64,000 bases of DNA, taken from contig CP102274.1 of NCBI GenBank assembly GCA_025149285.1, positions 1,131,501 through 1,195,500 on the forward strand. The letters are read 5' to 3'. The notes beneath the pieces were generated by a model, which did no database searches, was not told where the DNA came from, and worked only from the letters and a program-made list of their open reading frames with translations. Shown piece by piece: positions 8,933-17,351 of the stretch (its first letter is position 1; each line of letters opens with the position of its first letter). Made by a program: the position numbers and the translations under genes. The stretch is from Hungatella hathewayi (GTDB lineage Bacteria; Bacillota; Clostridia; Lachnospirales; Lachnospiraceae).

Positions 8933-9430
8933 ATGGATTCCATGGAACAGATTTATTTATCACACGCGAGAACAGTATATGCCTTTCTCCTGACGAAGAC
9001 GCAGAATCCGGATCTGGCGGAGGAACTGACCCAGGAAACCTTTTATCAGGCGGTAAAAAGCATCCATAGATTTAAAGAGCAGAGCAGTGTATCCACCTGG
9101 CTCTGCGGCATTGCGCGGAACGTATGGTTCGATCATCTGCGGAAGCAGAAGGGCAGGGCTGATTTTAAAGAAGCGGAGGAAATCGCAGTCCCCTCCGCTG
9201 AGGAGGAGGTATTCTGCTCCTGGGATCATCTCTCGGTCATGAAGCAGCTTCATGGTCTGGAGGAACCCATGCGCGAGGTGATGTATTTACGCCTGTCCGG
9301 CAGTCTCACCTTTGGCCAGATCGGAGAGATTATGGGAAAGAGTGAGAACTGGGCGAGAGTGACGTTCTATCGGGGAAAGGAAAAAATTGTAAAGGAGGCG
9401 AAGGAACGTGAAACAGAACATACCCTGTGA
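8933..9430 (+). CDS. ECF-type RNA polymerase sigma factor
   Basis: A protein of 165 residues. The ATG at 8933 follows AGAGGAGGA (8915-8923). Sigma region 2 is at residues ~8-75 (DLAEELTQETFYQAVKSIHR, STWLCGIARNVWFDHLRK). Region 4 is at ~105-155, with a helix-turn-helix LTFGQIGEIMGKSENWARVT. No region 1 or 3 is present, as expected for the ECF group. It overlaps the next gene by 23 bp, a membrane anti-sigma factor, so activity is probably held at the membrane until a signal arrives. The target regulon is unknown. Confidence 0.93.
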   Translation: MDSMEQIYLSHARTVYAFLLTKTQNPDLAEELTQETFYQAVKSIHRFKEQSSVSTWLCGIARNVWFDHLRKQKGRADFKEAEEIAVPSAEEEVFCSWDHLSVMKQLHGLEEPMREVMYLRLSGSLTFGQIGEIMGKSENWARVTFYRGKEKIVKEAKERETEHTL

Positions 9431-10403
9431 AATGATTCAGGATCTTCTGCCGCTGTATGTGGATGGGCTGACGTCCGATGAGAGCAGCAGGCAGATTGAG
9501 GCACACTTAGAGACCTGCGGCGACTGCCGCAGCCGGTATCAGCGGATGAAAGAGGACCTTGAACGGGAAACGCAAGTGAAGCAAAAGGAAAATGAACGGG
9601 AAATCGATTATCTGAAAAAAATCAGGAAGAGCAGCATACGAAAGGTGTTTTTGGGAATTTTCTCCGCCTTTGCCGTAATCCTGCTGGCCCTGTTCCTGAA
9701 ATTGTTTGTCATCGGATATCCGGTGGATTCCTACCTTGTGACGTATGCCAATGTAAACGGGAACATGCTGTCGGTTGGGGGAATCTTGTACGATTCCTCC
9801 CCGGTATACCGGCGGTATAAACTGATCGGAGAGGAGGATGGAAATACAAAACTGGTGATCTACGGCTGTCTGCCATCCGTCTGGAACCGGAATGGAGCAT
9901 TTAATTTGGACATTGATTTGACGGAAGTGGGAACGGATCTTACGATCAACGGGATGACCGTGAAGCAGGATGGAACCATTGTCAGCAGACAGGCCAATGA
10001 ACTGTTTGCCGCAAAGCATCCGTATGTGGGGGATATGTCCGCCAACGGCAGAGCTGCGCAGCTGCTTGGAATCGGGAATACGCTGGGAAGCTTCAAAAAT
10101 GAGCTTCAGACTTCGGCAGAACCGTATGGCTGGACTCTGAAGTTCGAAAACAGTGCCGCCAATTCGGCTGTATTCGATGAGCAGATGAAGGGATACGCCT
10201 GCGTCCTGATGGCCCTGACCGGAAATCTGGGAGAGGTCACCTGGACGTATACGGTGGAGCTGGAGGATGGGCCGGCAGTAAGACAGCGAACCATGACCCG
10301 GGAGGAGTGCTCCGAGTGGGCGGGAGAACCTGTGGAGACATTTGCGGAGAGTCCGGAAGCGGTTCAGAGGCTGCTTGACCTCATTGGAGAGAAGATGAAG
10401 TAA
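9408..10403 (+). CDS. Membrane anti-sigma factor with zinc-finger (zf-HC2) domain
   Basis: A protein of 331 residues starting at GTG 9408, 8 nt after AAAGGAGG. The N-terminus has the anti-sigma zinc-binding pattern H-x3-C-x2-C (residues ~33-40, HLETCGDC) preceded by Cys7. A single membrane helix lies at about 78-100 (VFLGIFSAFAVILLALFLKL). The remaining 230 residues form an extracellular domain of no family I recognise. It overlaps the sigma gene by 23 bp, implying translational coupling. It should bind the sigma factor in the cytosol and release it on an envelope signal. Confidence 0.88.
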   Translation: MKQNIPCEMIQDLLPLYVDGLTSDESSRQIEAHLETCGDCRSRYQRMKEDLERETQVKQKENEREIDYLKKIRKSSIRKVFLGIFSAFAVILLALFLKLFVIGYPVDSYLVTYANVNGNMLSVGGILYDSSPVYRRYKLIGEEDGNTKLVIYGCLPSVWNRNGAFNLDIDLTEVGTDLTINGMTVKQDGTIVSRQANELFAAKHPYVGDMSANGRAAQLLGIGNTLGSFKNELQTSAEPYGWTLKFENSAANSAVFDEQMKGYACVLMALTGNLGEVTWTYTVELEDGPAVRQRTMTREECSEWAGEPVETFAESPEAVQRLLDLIGEKMK

Positions 10404-10490
10404 AAATAACGCATTTTATCAGGGACGGCAAACGGTATACGCCGGCGGTGAAGGACCTTTGGAGCCGCAGACAGAATGGAGGGACAAACG

Positions 10491-11177
10491 ATGACGCGAA
10501 TATGTTTGGTCGAGGATGACAGGGAGATTGCAAAGAACCTTGTGCTTTTGCTTCGCTCGGAAGGCTTTGCGGTTACGCACGCTCCCACGCGGGAGGAGGC
10601 ATTTGCCGCAGCGGAGGAACATAAATTTGATCTGGCGCTGATCGATATTGCGCTGCCGGATGGAAACGGTTTTACGGTATACACGAAAATTAAGGAGACT
10701 CAGGATATTCCTGTGATCTTTCTGACCGCGTCGGGCGATGAGACGAGTGTCGTCACAGGTCTTAACATGGGGGCGGATGACTATATTACCAAGCCCTTCC
10801 GTCCGCGTGAGCTGATTGCGCGGATCGGGGCTGCCCTGAGAAAAAACGGGCGGCTGGGGGCAGTATTTGAGATCTGCGGGCTTTTTGTAGATGTGGCGGG
10901 AGGCGTGGTAAAGAAGAACGGCAGCGAGGTTTTTCTTTCCGCGTTAGAGTACCGTTTACTGCTGGTGTTTGTCAACAATCCCAGGAGTATTATTACCAGG
11001 GGGAGACTGCTGGACGAATTGTGGGATGCAGCAGGTGAATATGTCAATGACAATACATTGACCGTGTACATCAAGCGTCTGCGGGAAAAGATAGAAGACG
11101 ATCCCGCAAATCCGCAGATCATTCTGACGGTCCGCGGGACCGGATATCGACTGGGAGGCGCCTATGCTTCGGAATAG
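10491..11177 (+). CDS. OmpR-family response regulator
   Basis: A protein of 228 residues. The ATG at 10491 follows GGAGGGA at 10478-10484; the in-frame ATG at 10476 overlaps that site. The receiver domain has acidic pocket LVEDD, phospho-acceptor Asp52 (ALIDIALPDGNG) and Lys in DYITKPF. The C-terminal winged helix includes LSALEYRLLLVFVNNP and VNDNTLTVYIKRLREKIEDD. It overlaps the kinase gene by 14 bp. With the ABC exporter downstream this resembles peptide-antibiotic sensing and resistance modules; that role is inferred from context. Confidence 0.93.
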   Translation: MTRICLVEDDREIAKNLVLLLRSEGFAVTHAPTREEAFAAAEEHKFDLALIDIALPDGNGFTVYTKIKETQDIPVIFLTASGDETSVVTGLNMGADDYITKPFRPRELIARIGAALRKNGRLGAVFEICGLFVDVAGGVVKKNGSEVFLSALEYRLLLVFVNNPRSIITRGRLLDELWDAAGEYVNDNTLTVYIKRLREKIEDDPANPQIILTVRGTGYRLGGAYASE

Positions 11178-12201
11178 GGAATTTCGGCAGTTTGCTGTGG
11201 TATACGCCTTCACAGCAGCTGTCACGGTCATACTTGGATTTATCATTCACTGGGCGGCCGGAATTCTTGCGGTCTTTTCTGCAGCCGCCTTTGGCACGGC
11301 GTTTTTGTTGTTTACCAGAGCCAGATACAGAAGTATTGCGCGCCTTTCCGGTCAGATTGATCTCGTGCTGCATCATGCGGACCGCCTGGATCTGGACGAA
11401 CTGGAGGAGGGAGAGCTGTCGATTCTCCACAGTGAGATAACCAAAATGCTGCTGCGGATTCGGGAGCAGAATGAGGCGCTGAAGAAAGAAAAAATGCATC
11501 TTGCCGATTCACTGGCCGATATTGCCCATCAGCTCCGAACGCCTCTCACATCCGCAAATCTGATTCTGTCTTTGCTGGAGAAGGATCCTGACGAAAAGGA
11601 ACGGAGGGCCTTTGTACGGGAAACGGAGGAGCTGCTGGTGCGAATGGACTGGCTGCTTACCTCCCTGCTGAAGCTGTCCCGTCTGGACGCGGGGGTCGTG
11701 GTATTTCAGAAGGAACCGGTTGACGGCTATGATCTGATCAACGCAGCGCTTCGCCCTTTACTGATCCCAATGGAACTGCATGGAATCGTGGTGCAGACGG
11801 ATGTCCGGAAATCGGCGCCGTCAAAATCGGCGTCTTCCCAACCGGACTCCCCTGTGGTCATACAGGGGGATTCGGGCTGGCTGGCGGAGGCAGTTCAGAA
11901 CATCCTGAAAAACTGTATCGAGAGCATCGGGGATAACGGAAAGATTGAGATCGGGCTGACGGATACGGTACTGTTTACTGAAATTTCAATTCATGACAGC
12001 GGGCCGGGATTTGAAAGCGCAGAGCTGCCCCGCATCTTTGACCGGTTTTACAGTGGAAAAAGCACGGGAAGCACAGGAAGGGCGGGATACGGGATTGGAC
12101 TGGCTCTATGCAGGATGATTATCCTCCGGCAGGGCGGAACGGTTACGGCAAAGAACCACCCGCAGGGCGGCGCAGTTTTTGTGATTCGTTTTCCAAAGTG
12201 A
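11164..12201 (+). CDS. Two-component sensor histidine kinase
   Basis: A protein of 345 residues. Two membrane helices sit near the N-terminus (residues ~10-50: FAVVYAFTAAVTVILGFIIH and AAGILAVFSAAAFGTAFLLF), with almost nothing outside the membrane. An H-box DIAHQLRTPLTS follows with His122, then the ATPase region with N-box NILKNCIESI and G-boxes DSGPGFE and GYGIGLAL. A near-absent extracellular loop is typical of intramembrane-sensing kinases that take their signal from an ABC transporter. It forms an operon with the regulator at 10491 and probably acts with the exporter at 12284-15570. Confidence 0.9.
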   Translation: MLRNREFRQFAVVYAFTAAVTVILGFIIHWAAGILAVFSAAAFGTAFLLFTRARYRSIARLSGQIDLVLHHADRLDLDELEEGELSILHSEITKMLLRIREQNEALKKEKMHLADSLADIAHQLRTPLTSANLILSLLEKDPDEKERRAFVRETEELLVRMDWLLTSLLKLSRLDAGVVVFQKEPVDGYDLINAALRPLLIPMELHGIVVQTDVRKSAPSKSASSQPDSPVVIQGDSGWLAEAVQNILKNCIESIGDNGKIEIGLTDTVLFTEISIHDSGPGFESAELPRIFDRFYSGKSTGSTGRAGYGIGLALCRMIILRQGGTVTAKNHPQGGAVFVIRFPK

Positions 12202-12283
12202 CGGATCTCTCACCTGAAAGTCACAGGAATGTAAGAGTAATTTTCTATTATATGAGTATACCATGTGGAAGGAGGCTCACATA

Positions 12284-12964
12284 ATGGAGCTTATAAAAAT
12301 TGATGATCTGTGCAAAGTATACGGCAGAGGTGAAAATCAGGTTGCCGCCCTTGACCATGTGTCGCTCACCATCGAAAAGGGAGAGTTTACTGCGATTACA
12401 GGGCCGTCCGGGTCCGGAAAATCGACACTGCTCCATATCATCGGCGGTGTGGATATGCCTACCAGCGGAAAGGTTTTTCTGGACTGTCAGGATATCTATG
12501 CGGGCGGCCATGACAAGCTGGCTATTTTCCGCAGACGGCAGGTAGGGCTGATTTACCAGTTCCACAACCTCATTCCGACCCTGAATGTGGTGGAAAATAT
12601 AACGCTGCCTGTTCTGATGGACAGACGGAAGGTCAATGAGGAACGGCTGAACGAACTGTTGGAAATGCTTGGGCTGGAAGACCGCAGAACACATCTGCCC
12701 AACCAGCTCTCCGGCGGCCAGCAGCAGCGGGTATCCGTCGGGCGGGCTCTGATGAACGCCCCGCAGGTCTGCCTGGCCGATGAACCGACCGGAAGCCTGG
12801 ACAGCCGCAACGGGCAGGAAATCATCAGTCTGCTGAAATTAAGCAATAAGAAATACGGGCAGACCCTCATCGTCGTCACGCATGATGAATCGATAGCCCT
12901 GCAGGCAGACCGGGTGATCGGGATATCCGACGGCAGGGTGGTACGGGACGAGAGGATGGTGTGA
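12284..12964 (+). CDS. ABC transporter ATP-binding protein (MacB/LolD/BceA type)
   Basis: A protein of 226 residues. The ATG at 12284 follows AAGGAGG (12269-12275); an upstream ATG at 12263 lies before that site. Walker A is GPSGSGKST (residues 40-48), the signature is LSGGQQQR (~142), and Walker B is VCLADEPTG (~162), with an H-loop in VVTHDE. The sequence belongs to the MacB/LolD/BceA class that pairs with FtsX-type permeases. It couples directly to the permease gene 2 bp downstream and should power export or removal of an envelope-active compound. Confidence 0.93.
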   Translation: MELIKIDDLCKVYGRGENQVAALDHVSLTIEKGEFTAITGPSGSGKSTLLHIIGGVDMPTSGKVFLDCQDIYAGGHDKLAIFRRRQVGLIYQFHNLIPTLNVVENITLPVLMDRRKVNEERLNELLEMLGLEDRRTHLPNQLSGGQQQRVSVGRALMNAPQVCLADEPTGSLDSRNGQEIISLLKLSNKKYGQTLIVVTHDESIALQADRVIGISDGRVVRDERMV

Positions 12965-12966
12965 GA

Positions 12967-15570
12967 ATGAATATTTTCCATAAGGTCACCCTCCAGAGCA
13001 TGAAAAAAAGCCGTACAAGGACGGTTGTAACCATCATCGGGGTTATTCTGTCAACTGCCATGATTACGGCTGTCACGACGTTTTCCGTTTCACTGCTGAA
13101 CTATATGATAAAAGGAGCGACGGTAAAATATGGCGGCTGGCACGTAGAATTTGTGGACATCGATTCTGCGTTTGCTGAGGAACAGGCCAGGGACCGCGAT
13201 GTGGCTGATACGGCTGAAATTGATAATATCGGCTATGCGTACTTAAATGGCGGGAAAAATCCCGACAAGCCCTATCTGTTTATAACAGGATTCAGTAAAA
13301 AGGCTTTTGACACCGTGCCTGTCAGCTTAGTCTCCGGCAGGCTGCCGGAAAACAGCGGTGAGATTCTGGTTCCGGCCCATGTCGCCGCAAACGGAGGTGT
13401 TAATTTTTCCGTGGGGGATACGCTGTCCCTGACCATCGGAGGCCGTATGGCAGAAGATGGAAGTCTGGGTCAGCACGATCCTTTCCGCTCCAGGAATGAG
13501 CAGGGGAAGGCAATGGAAAAATTTGTGCCGCGGGAAGAGAGAACCTATACGGTTGTCGGGATCTGTGAAAGACCGGCTTTTGAAGAGTTTACCGCGCCGG
13601 GCTATACTCTGATTACGGCAGCGGACCCGGCAGATCAGACGGGCAGCTGCAGTGTTTTTGTCACACTGAAAAATCCGGGGAAGGCTGCTTCCTATATCAG
13701 CAGAACTGCCGGACAGAACGCTTATGTCCTGAATGACAATGTGCTTCGTTTTCTGGGAGTATCCAGCGATCGGCTGTTTAATACACTCCTGTATTCGGTG
13801 GGCGGGCTGCTGACTGTGCTGATTATGACAGGCTCGATTTTTCTGATTTATAACTCATTTACCATCTCTTTAAGCGAACGGACGCGACAGTTTGGCATTC
13901 TCGCATCCGTGGGAGCTACGGCAGGACAGCTGCGTAACTCGGTGCTGTTTGAAGGGCTCTGTATCGGTGCGGCCGGTATCCCCACAGGCATGATTATGGG
14001 CATTGGCAGCATCAGCCTGGTGATATCTGCTGTAGCGGAGTATTTTAAAAATTTTGGTTACAGCACGGTGACGCTGTCTCTGACGGTGTCCGGCCCGGCC
14101 ATAGCGGGAGCAGCGGTGATCAGCCTGGCAACTATTCTGTTCGCCGCCTGGATTCCGGCCAGGAAAGCAGCGGCCAGGCCTGTGATGGAAAGCATCCGTC
14201 AGACCAATGAAATCAAAGTCGAATCCAGGGACGTGAAAACGTCAAAAGCGGCGCAGCGCATCTATGGCCTGGAGGGAACACTTGCGCTGAAAAATTTTAA
14301 AAGAAATAAAAAACGCTGCCGCAGCATTGTGCTTTCACTCACCTTAAGCGTTGTGCTCTTTGTGTCAGCCAATGCCTTCAGCGCCTGTTTGAAACAGGGG
14401 GCGAACCGGTCTGTTGTAAATTCGGATTATGACATCTGTTTTACGTCTCAGAATATCGACGAAAATGAATTGTTCCGGCTTTACGGCAGATTGAAAACCG
14501 CGGAGGGAATCAGGGAAAGCTCTTATCAGGCGCTGATGACGTATTCCTGCGCGGTAAAAGCCGGTGATTTATCGGACGATTACCGGAAATCCGCAGGGGC
14601 TGGGATACAGGAAGAGACAGTAAATCTGCCGATGGATATTCAGTTTATCGAGGACAGGGAATTTAGCAGCTTTATCGAGAGTCTGGGGCTGTCTCCGGAA
14701 GAATACACCGGACAGAATGCCAAAATGATTGCTGTGGCCAAGGAGAAGACGAAGCAGAAGAACAACGGGCAGAGCGGGCTGGAGGATCTGTTTGCAGAAC
14801 GCACCATGCAGGTGTCGGTGACTCCCGGAGAAGAACACCCTGCAAAGCTGCAGGATTCAGCTCCGTCCAGATCTGAGAAACAGATAAGTCTTACATTGGT
14901 CGATACGATACCGCTGGATACGCTTCCCAGGAATGCTTCCGGGAAAAAGCCCTTTGTTTTTATGATTGTTGCGCCCTGGCAGTTAAGGGAATCGTTTGAA
15001 GCTTCCGAGGCCGGAGAGATAATGGGGCTGACTTTTCGGTCGGATACCCCCTCACAGTCGGTGGCTGAGATGAGAGAGATCATTCAGGAATCAGGCATTG
15101 CGGTGGATTACAATCTGTATAATGTGAACAAAATGTTTGAAGAAAACCGCAGCATTCTGTTTGTCATTCACGTATTTTCGTATGTGTTTGTGATGATGAT
15201 TTCCCTGATTGCCGCCGCCAATGTATTCAACACGATTTCTACCAATATCAGGCTGCGCAGACGGGAACTGGCACAGCTGCGGTCGATTGGTATGGCTGAC
15301 CGTGCTTTTGATAAGATGATGAATTTTGAGTGTATTTTTTACAGCCTGCGGACTCTGGGGATTGGGCTTCCGGCAGCGGGGATCTGCAGCTGGCTGATCT
15401 GCAGAGGCATGATTGCCGGCGGAGCGGACGTAAGCTTTGCGGTTCCGTGGGGCAGTATGGCAGTGAGTGCATTGAGTGTGTTCTTTATCGTGTTTTTTAC
15501 AACGAAGTATGCGGCTGGAAGAGTAAAAAAAGAAAGTATCATAGACGCGCTTCGGGATGATATTACCTGA
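12967..15570 (+). CDS. FtsX-like ABC transporter permease
   Basis: A protein of 867 residues from ATG 12967; a GTG at 12961 overlapping the ATPase stop is the alternative, but spacing from agagga (12951) favours the ATG. One membrane helix is near residues 18-40 (TVVTIIGVILSTAMITAVTT), followed by a large extracellular domain. A three-helix FtsX block lies at ~275-400, a fourth helix at ~450, a second outer domain, and a final FtsX block at ~735-850. This two-repeat FtsX plan fits MacB/BceB-type exporters. With the kinase pair upstream, a role in peptide or envelope-stress resistance is likely but not proven. Confidence 0.9.
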   Translation: MNIFHKVTLQSMKKSRTRTVVTIIGVILSTAMITAVTTFSVSLLNYMIKGATVKYGGWHVEFVDIDSAFAEEQARDRDVADTAEIDNIGYAYLNGGKNPDKPYLFITGFSKKAFDTVPVSLVSGRLPENSGEILVPAHVAANGGVNFSVGDTLSLTIGGRMAEDGSLGQHDPFRSRNEQGKAMEKFVPREERTYTVVGICERPAFEEFTAPGYTLITAADPADQTGSCSVFVTLKNPGKAASYISRTAGQNAYVLNDNVLRFLGVSSDRLFNTLLYSVGGLLTVLIMTGSIFLIYNSFTISLSERTRQFGILASVGATAGQLRNSVLFEGLCIGAAGIPTGMIMGIGSISLVISAVAEYFKNFGYSTVTLSLTVSGPAIAGAAVISLATILFAAWIPARKAAARPVMESIRQTNEIKVESRDVKTSKAAQRIYGLEGTLALKNFKRNKKRCRSIVLSLTLSVVLFVSANAFSACLKQGANRSVVNSDYDICFTSQNIDENELFRLYGRLKTAEGIRESSYQALMTYSCAVKAGDLSDDYRKSAGAGIQEETVNLPMDIQFIEDREFSSFIESLGLSPEEYTGQNAKMIAVAKEKTKQKNNGQSGLEDLFAERTMQVSVTPGEEHPAKLQDSAPSRSEKQISLTLVDTIPLDTLPRNASGKKPFVFMIVAPWQLRESFEASEAGEIMGLTFRSDTPSQSVAEMREIIQESGIAVDYNLYNVNKMFEENRSILFVIHVFSYVFVMMISLIAAANVFNTISTNIRLRRRELAQLRSIGMADRAFDKMMNFECIFYSLRTLGIGLPAAGICSWLICRGMIAGGADVSFAVPWGSMAVSALSVFFIVFFTTKYAAGRVKKESIIDALRDDIT

Positions 15571-15576
15571 GTAAAA

Positions 15577-15600
15577 GGGCCTGGCGGTAACGCCAGGCCC
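15577..15600. terminator. Hairpin between convergent genes
   Basis: GGGCCTGGCG and CGCCAGGCCC pair perfectly around gtaa. The plus-strand side has no T-run. On the minus strand the stem is followed by TTTTAC, so it may mainly end the EIIC transcript. Confidence 0.6.
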
Positions 15601-15647
15601 AGATTCGTTATTTTCTGATTGTTCCGGTTCCGCGAACCGTTTATTTG

Positions 15648-16670
15648 CTACAGATCCAGTTTTAAATCCCCCTCTTTAATCCAGCCGGCTTTTCTTAAAC
15701 ATGCTCCGAAAACCAGTGTCAGAACGGCGGGCAGCAGGAAGCAGACAAACAGAATCCCGGTCCACATTCGGGCTCCGCCGCCCATGGCGGTATAGATGCC
15801 GATGGGGCCGACCAGGCCGCAGGTTCCCATACCGGAAGCCGTTTCGATATTTTTCATCTGGAATACTACGGTGGCAGCCGGGCCGGTTATAAGGGAGGCC
15901 AGTGTGGGGGCGATCCAGATTTTCGGATTCTTTACGATATTGCCCATCTGAAGCATGGAGGTGCCAAGCCCCTGGGCCAGCAGGCCGCCCCAGCCGTTCT
16001 CACGGAAGCTTAAGACGGCAAAACCGACCATCTGGGCGCAGCAGCCGGCCGTAGCCGCACCGCCCGCCAGACCGTCGAGCGCCAGCATGATACAGATGGC
16101 GGCGCTGCTGATGGGCAGCGTTAAGGCGATTCCGATGAGGCCGGATACCAGAATGCCCATGAAGAAGGGCTGCATCTCCGTGGCCGTCTTAACCAGGTTT
16201 CCGAAGGCTGTCATAAAGGCGGCCACACCGGGGCCAACAAACTGGGCGATCAGTACGCCGGAGATGATGGTGACACCGGGGGTTACGATGATGTCGACGC
16301 GGGTTTCCTTTGATACAATTTTTCCCAGTTCCGCAGCCACGACGGTGGCGACCAGTGCGCCCACCGGTCCGCCCAGCTCGTTGCCGGCGATTCCGACTGT
16401 AGCGGCAGAGAATAAGACCAGCTGCGGCGCCTTCAGCGCATAAGCGATCGATACTCCCAGCGCCGCGCCGGTCGCACTTTTTGCGTAGGCCGCGATGGTG
16501 CCGAATAATGCGACACCGGTCTTGTCGCCCAGTGTTGCAAAGATCGTGCCGATCAGCAGCGAGGCAAATAAGCCAAATGCCATGGCACCCAATGCATCAA
16601 TGAGATAGGTCTGGACGGTGATGTTGACGTTTTTTCGTTTCAAAAACTCTTTCACGCCTGTTTTTTCCAT
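15648..16670 (-). CDS. PTS-like EIIC family membrane protein (PTS_EIIC_2 type)
   Basis: A protein of 340 residues on the minus strand. The ATG at 16670 follows aaaggaga at 8 nt; a longer frame from 16715 has no such site. About ten hydrophobic, Gly/Ala-rich membrane segments are visible, for example YLIDALGAMAFGLFASLLIG and MGILVSGLIGIALTLPISSA, with loop motifs TPGVTIISG and CGLVGPIG. It resembles the EIIC_2 family seen as stand-alone genes in Firmicutes. No EIIA or EIIB partner is nearby, so the substrate and even phosphotransfer dependence are open. It is divergent from yjjI across a long regulatory region. Confidence 0.8.
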   Translation of the reverse strand: MEKTGVKEFLKRKNVNITVQTYLIDALGAMAFGLFASLLIGTIFATLGDKTGVALFGTIAAYAKSATGAALGVSIAYALKAPQLVLFSAATVGIAGNELGGPVGALVATVVAAELGKIVSKETRVDIIVTPGVTIISGVLIAQFVGPGVAAFMTAFGNLVKTATEMQPFFMGILVSGLIGIALTLPISSAAICIMLALDGLAGGAATAGCCAQMVGFAVLSFRENGWGGLLAQGLGTSMLQMGNIVKNPKIWIAPTLASLITGPAATVVFQMKNIETASGMGTCGLVGPIGIYTAMGGGARMWTGILFVCFLLPAVLTLVFGACLRKAGWIKEGDLKLDL

Positions 16671-16781
16671 GTTAGAAATCTCCTTTATGTATTTGTCTGT
16701 TACAGGTGCACACATTTGGCGGAAATGCCAAAGCAGTTAGTTATGTATTTTACCATAGAAATGGGAAAATGCAAGAATAAT

Positions 16782-16976
16782 ATGAAAAAGGATCAGCCGG
16801 GGGAGCTGATCCTTTTTTCGGAGAAGGTATTTCGTTTCTTATGGGGTGTAGCAAAAACTATATAATGTATTGGGGGGGTTTACGATTATTAATATAACTC
16901 ATCCGTACAAAAAAGTGTTCACAAACTTTGAAAAAATAAAAAAGAAAAATTGTGCGTTTTACCAGTATAAAAGTAT
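16782..16976. repeat. Intergenic repeat, copy 2
   Basis: Second copy of the element at 8457-8651, same orientation. The hairpin reads aaaaggaTcagccgggggag with the matching change in the other arm, so pairing is kept. It includes the same TATAAT box, G7 tract and gtgttcacaaac. Here it stands in a divergent region between the EIIC gene start (16670) and yjjI (17352), where a plus-strand terminator has no gene to end. Confidence 0.9.
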
Positions 16977-17154
16977 CGGTTATAAAAAATAGATAAAAGC
17001 GGCAGCTCACTGTTCTGAGTTTTGCATCAAGTCACCACCCCTCATGACTACGAAAAATGTCCTGAATGACTGCAGTTCCCATCTGAATCCTTTCATTTCC
17101 GATCATTCTTTTCATAAAAAAACGCTGCCTTATACGAGAAAAAACCGAAAAATG

Positions 17155-17168
17155 AGGACTTGTGTCCT
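17155..17168. promoter_or_regulatory. Palindromic operator 1 upstream of yjjI
   Basis: AGGAC-TTGT-GTCCT, a 5-4-5 palindrome of the geometry used by Crp/Fnr-family proteins. It is centred 93 bp upstream of operator 2 (about nine helical turns). Confidence 0.55.
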
Positions 17169-17245
17169 TTTTGTCTCTGCTATTTGCCTAAAAATCGTCT
17201 CGTAAAAATGTGATATTTTCACAAAGTGGATAATAATTCCTCATA

Positions 17246-17263
17246 AAAGGACATAAGTCCTTT
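17246..17263. promoter_or_regulatory. Palindromic operator 2 upstream of yjjI
   Basis: AAAGGACATAAGTCCTTT, an 18-bp palindrome containing the same AGGAC-N4-GTCCT core as operator 1. Its centre falls about 42.5 bp before the start predicted from the -10 box at 17285, the position of a class II activator site. The -35 place has no TTGACA-like sequence. Confidence 0.6.
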
Positions 17264-17284
17264 AAAAAAGAAAAAAACCATTGC

Positions 17285-17290
17285 TACAAT
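17285..17290 (+). promoter_or_regulatory. Extended -10 promoter element of the yjjI cluster
   Basis: TACAAT preceded by TGC gives an extended -10 (TGnTACAAT). The -35 region overlaps the end of operator 2 and is poor, as expected of an activator-dependent promoter. The predicted start is near 17297, 55 bp before the yjjI ATG. Confidence 0.5.
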
Positions 17291-17351
17291 GAGGATATTC
17301 CAAAACATAAAGAGACATAAGCACCATTGAAAAAAGAAAGAGGTGGAATAC

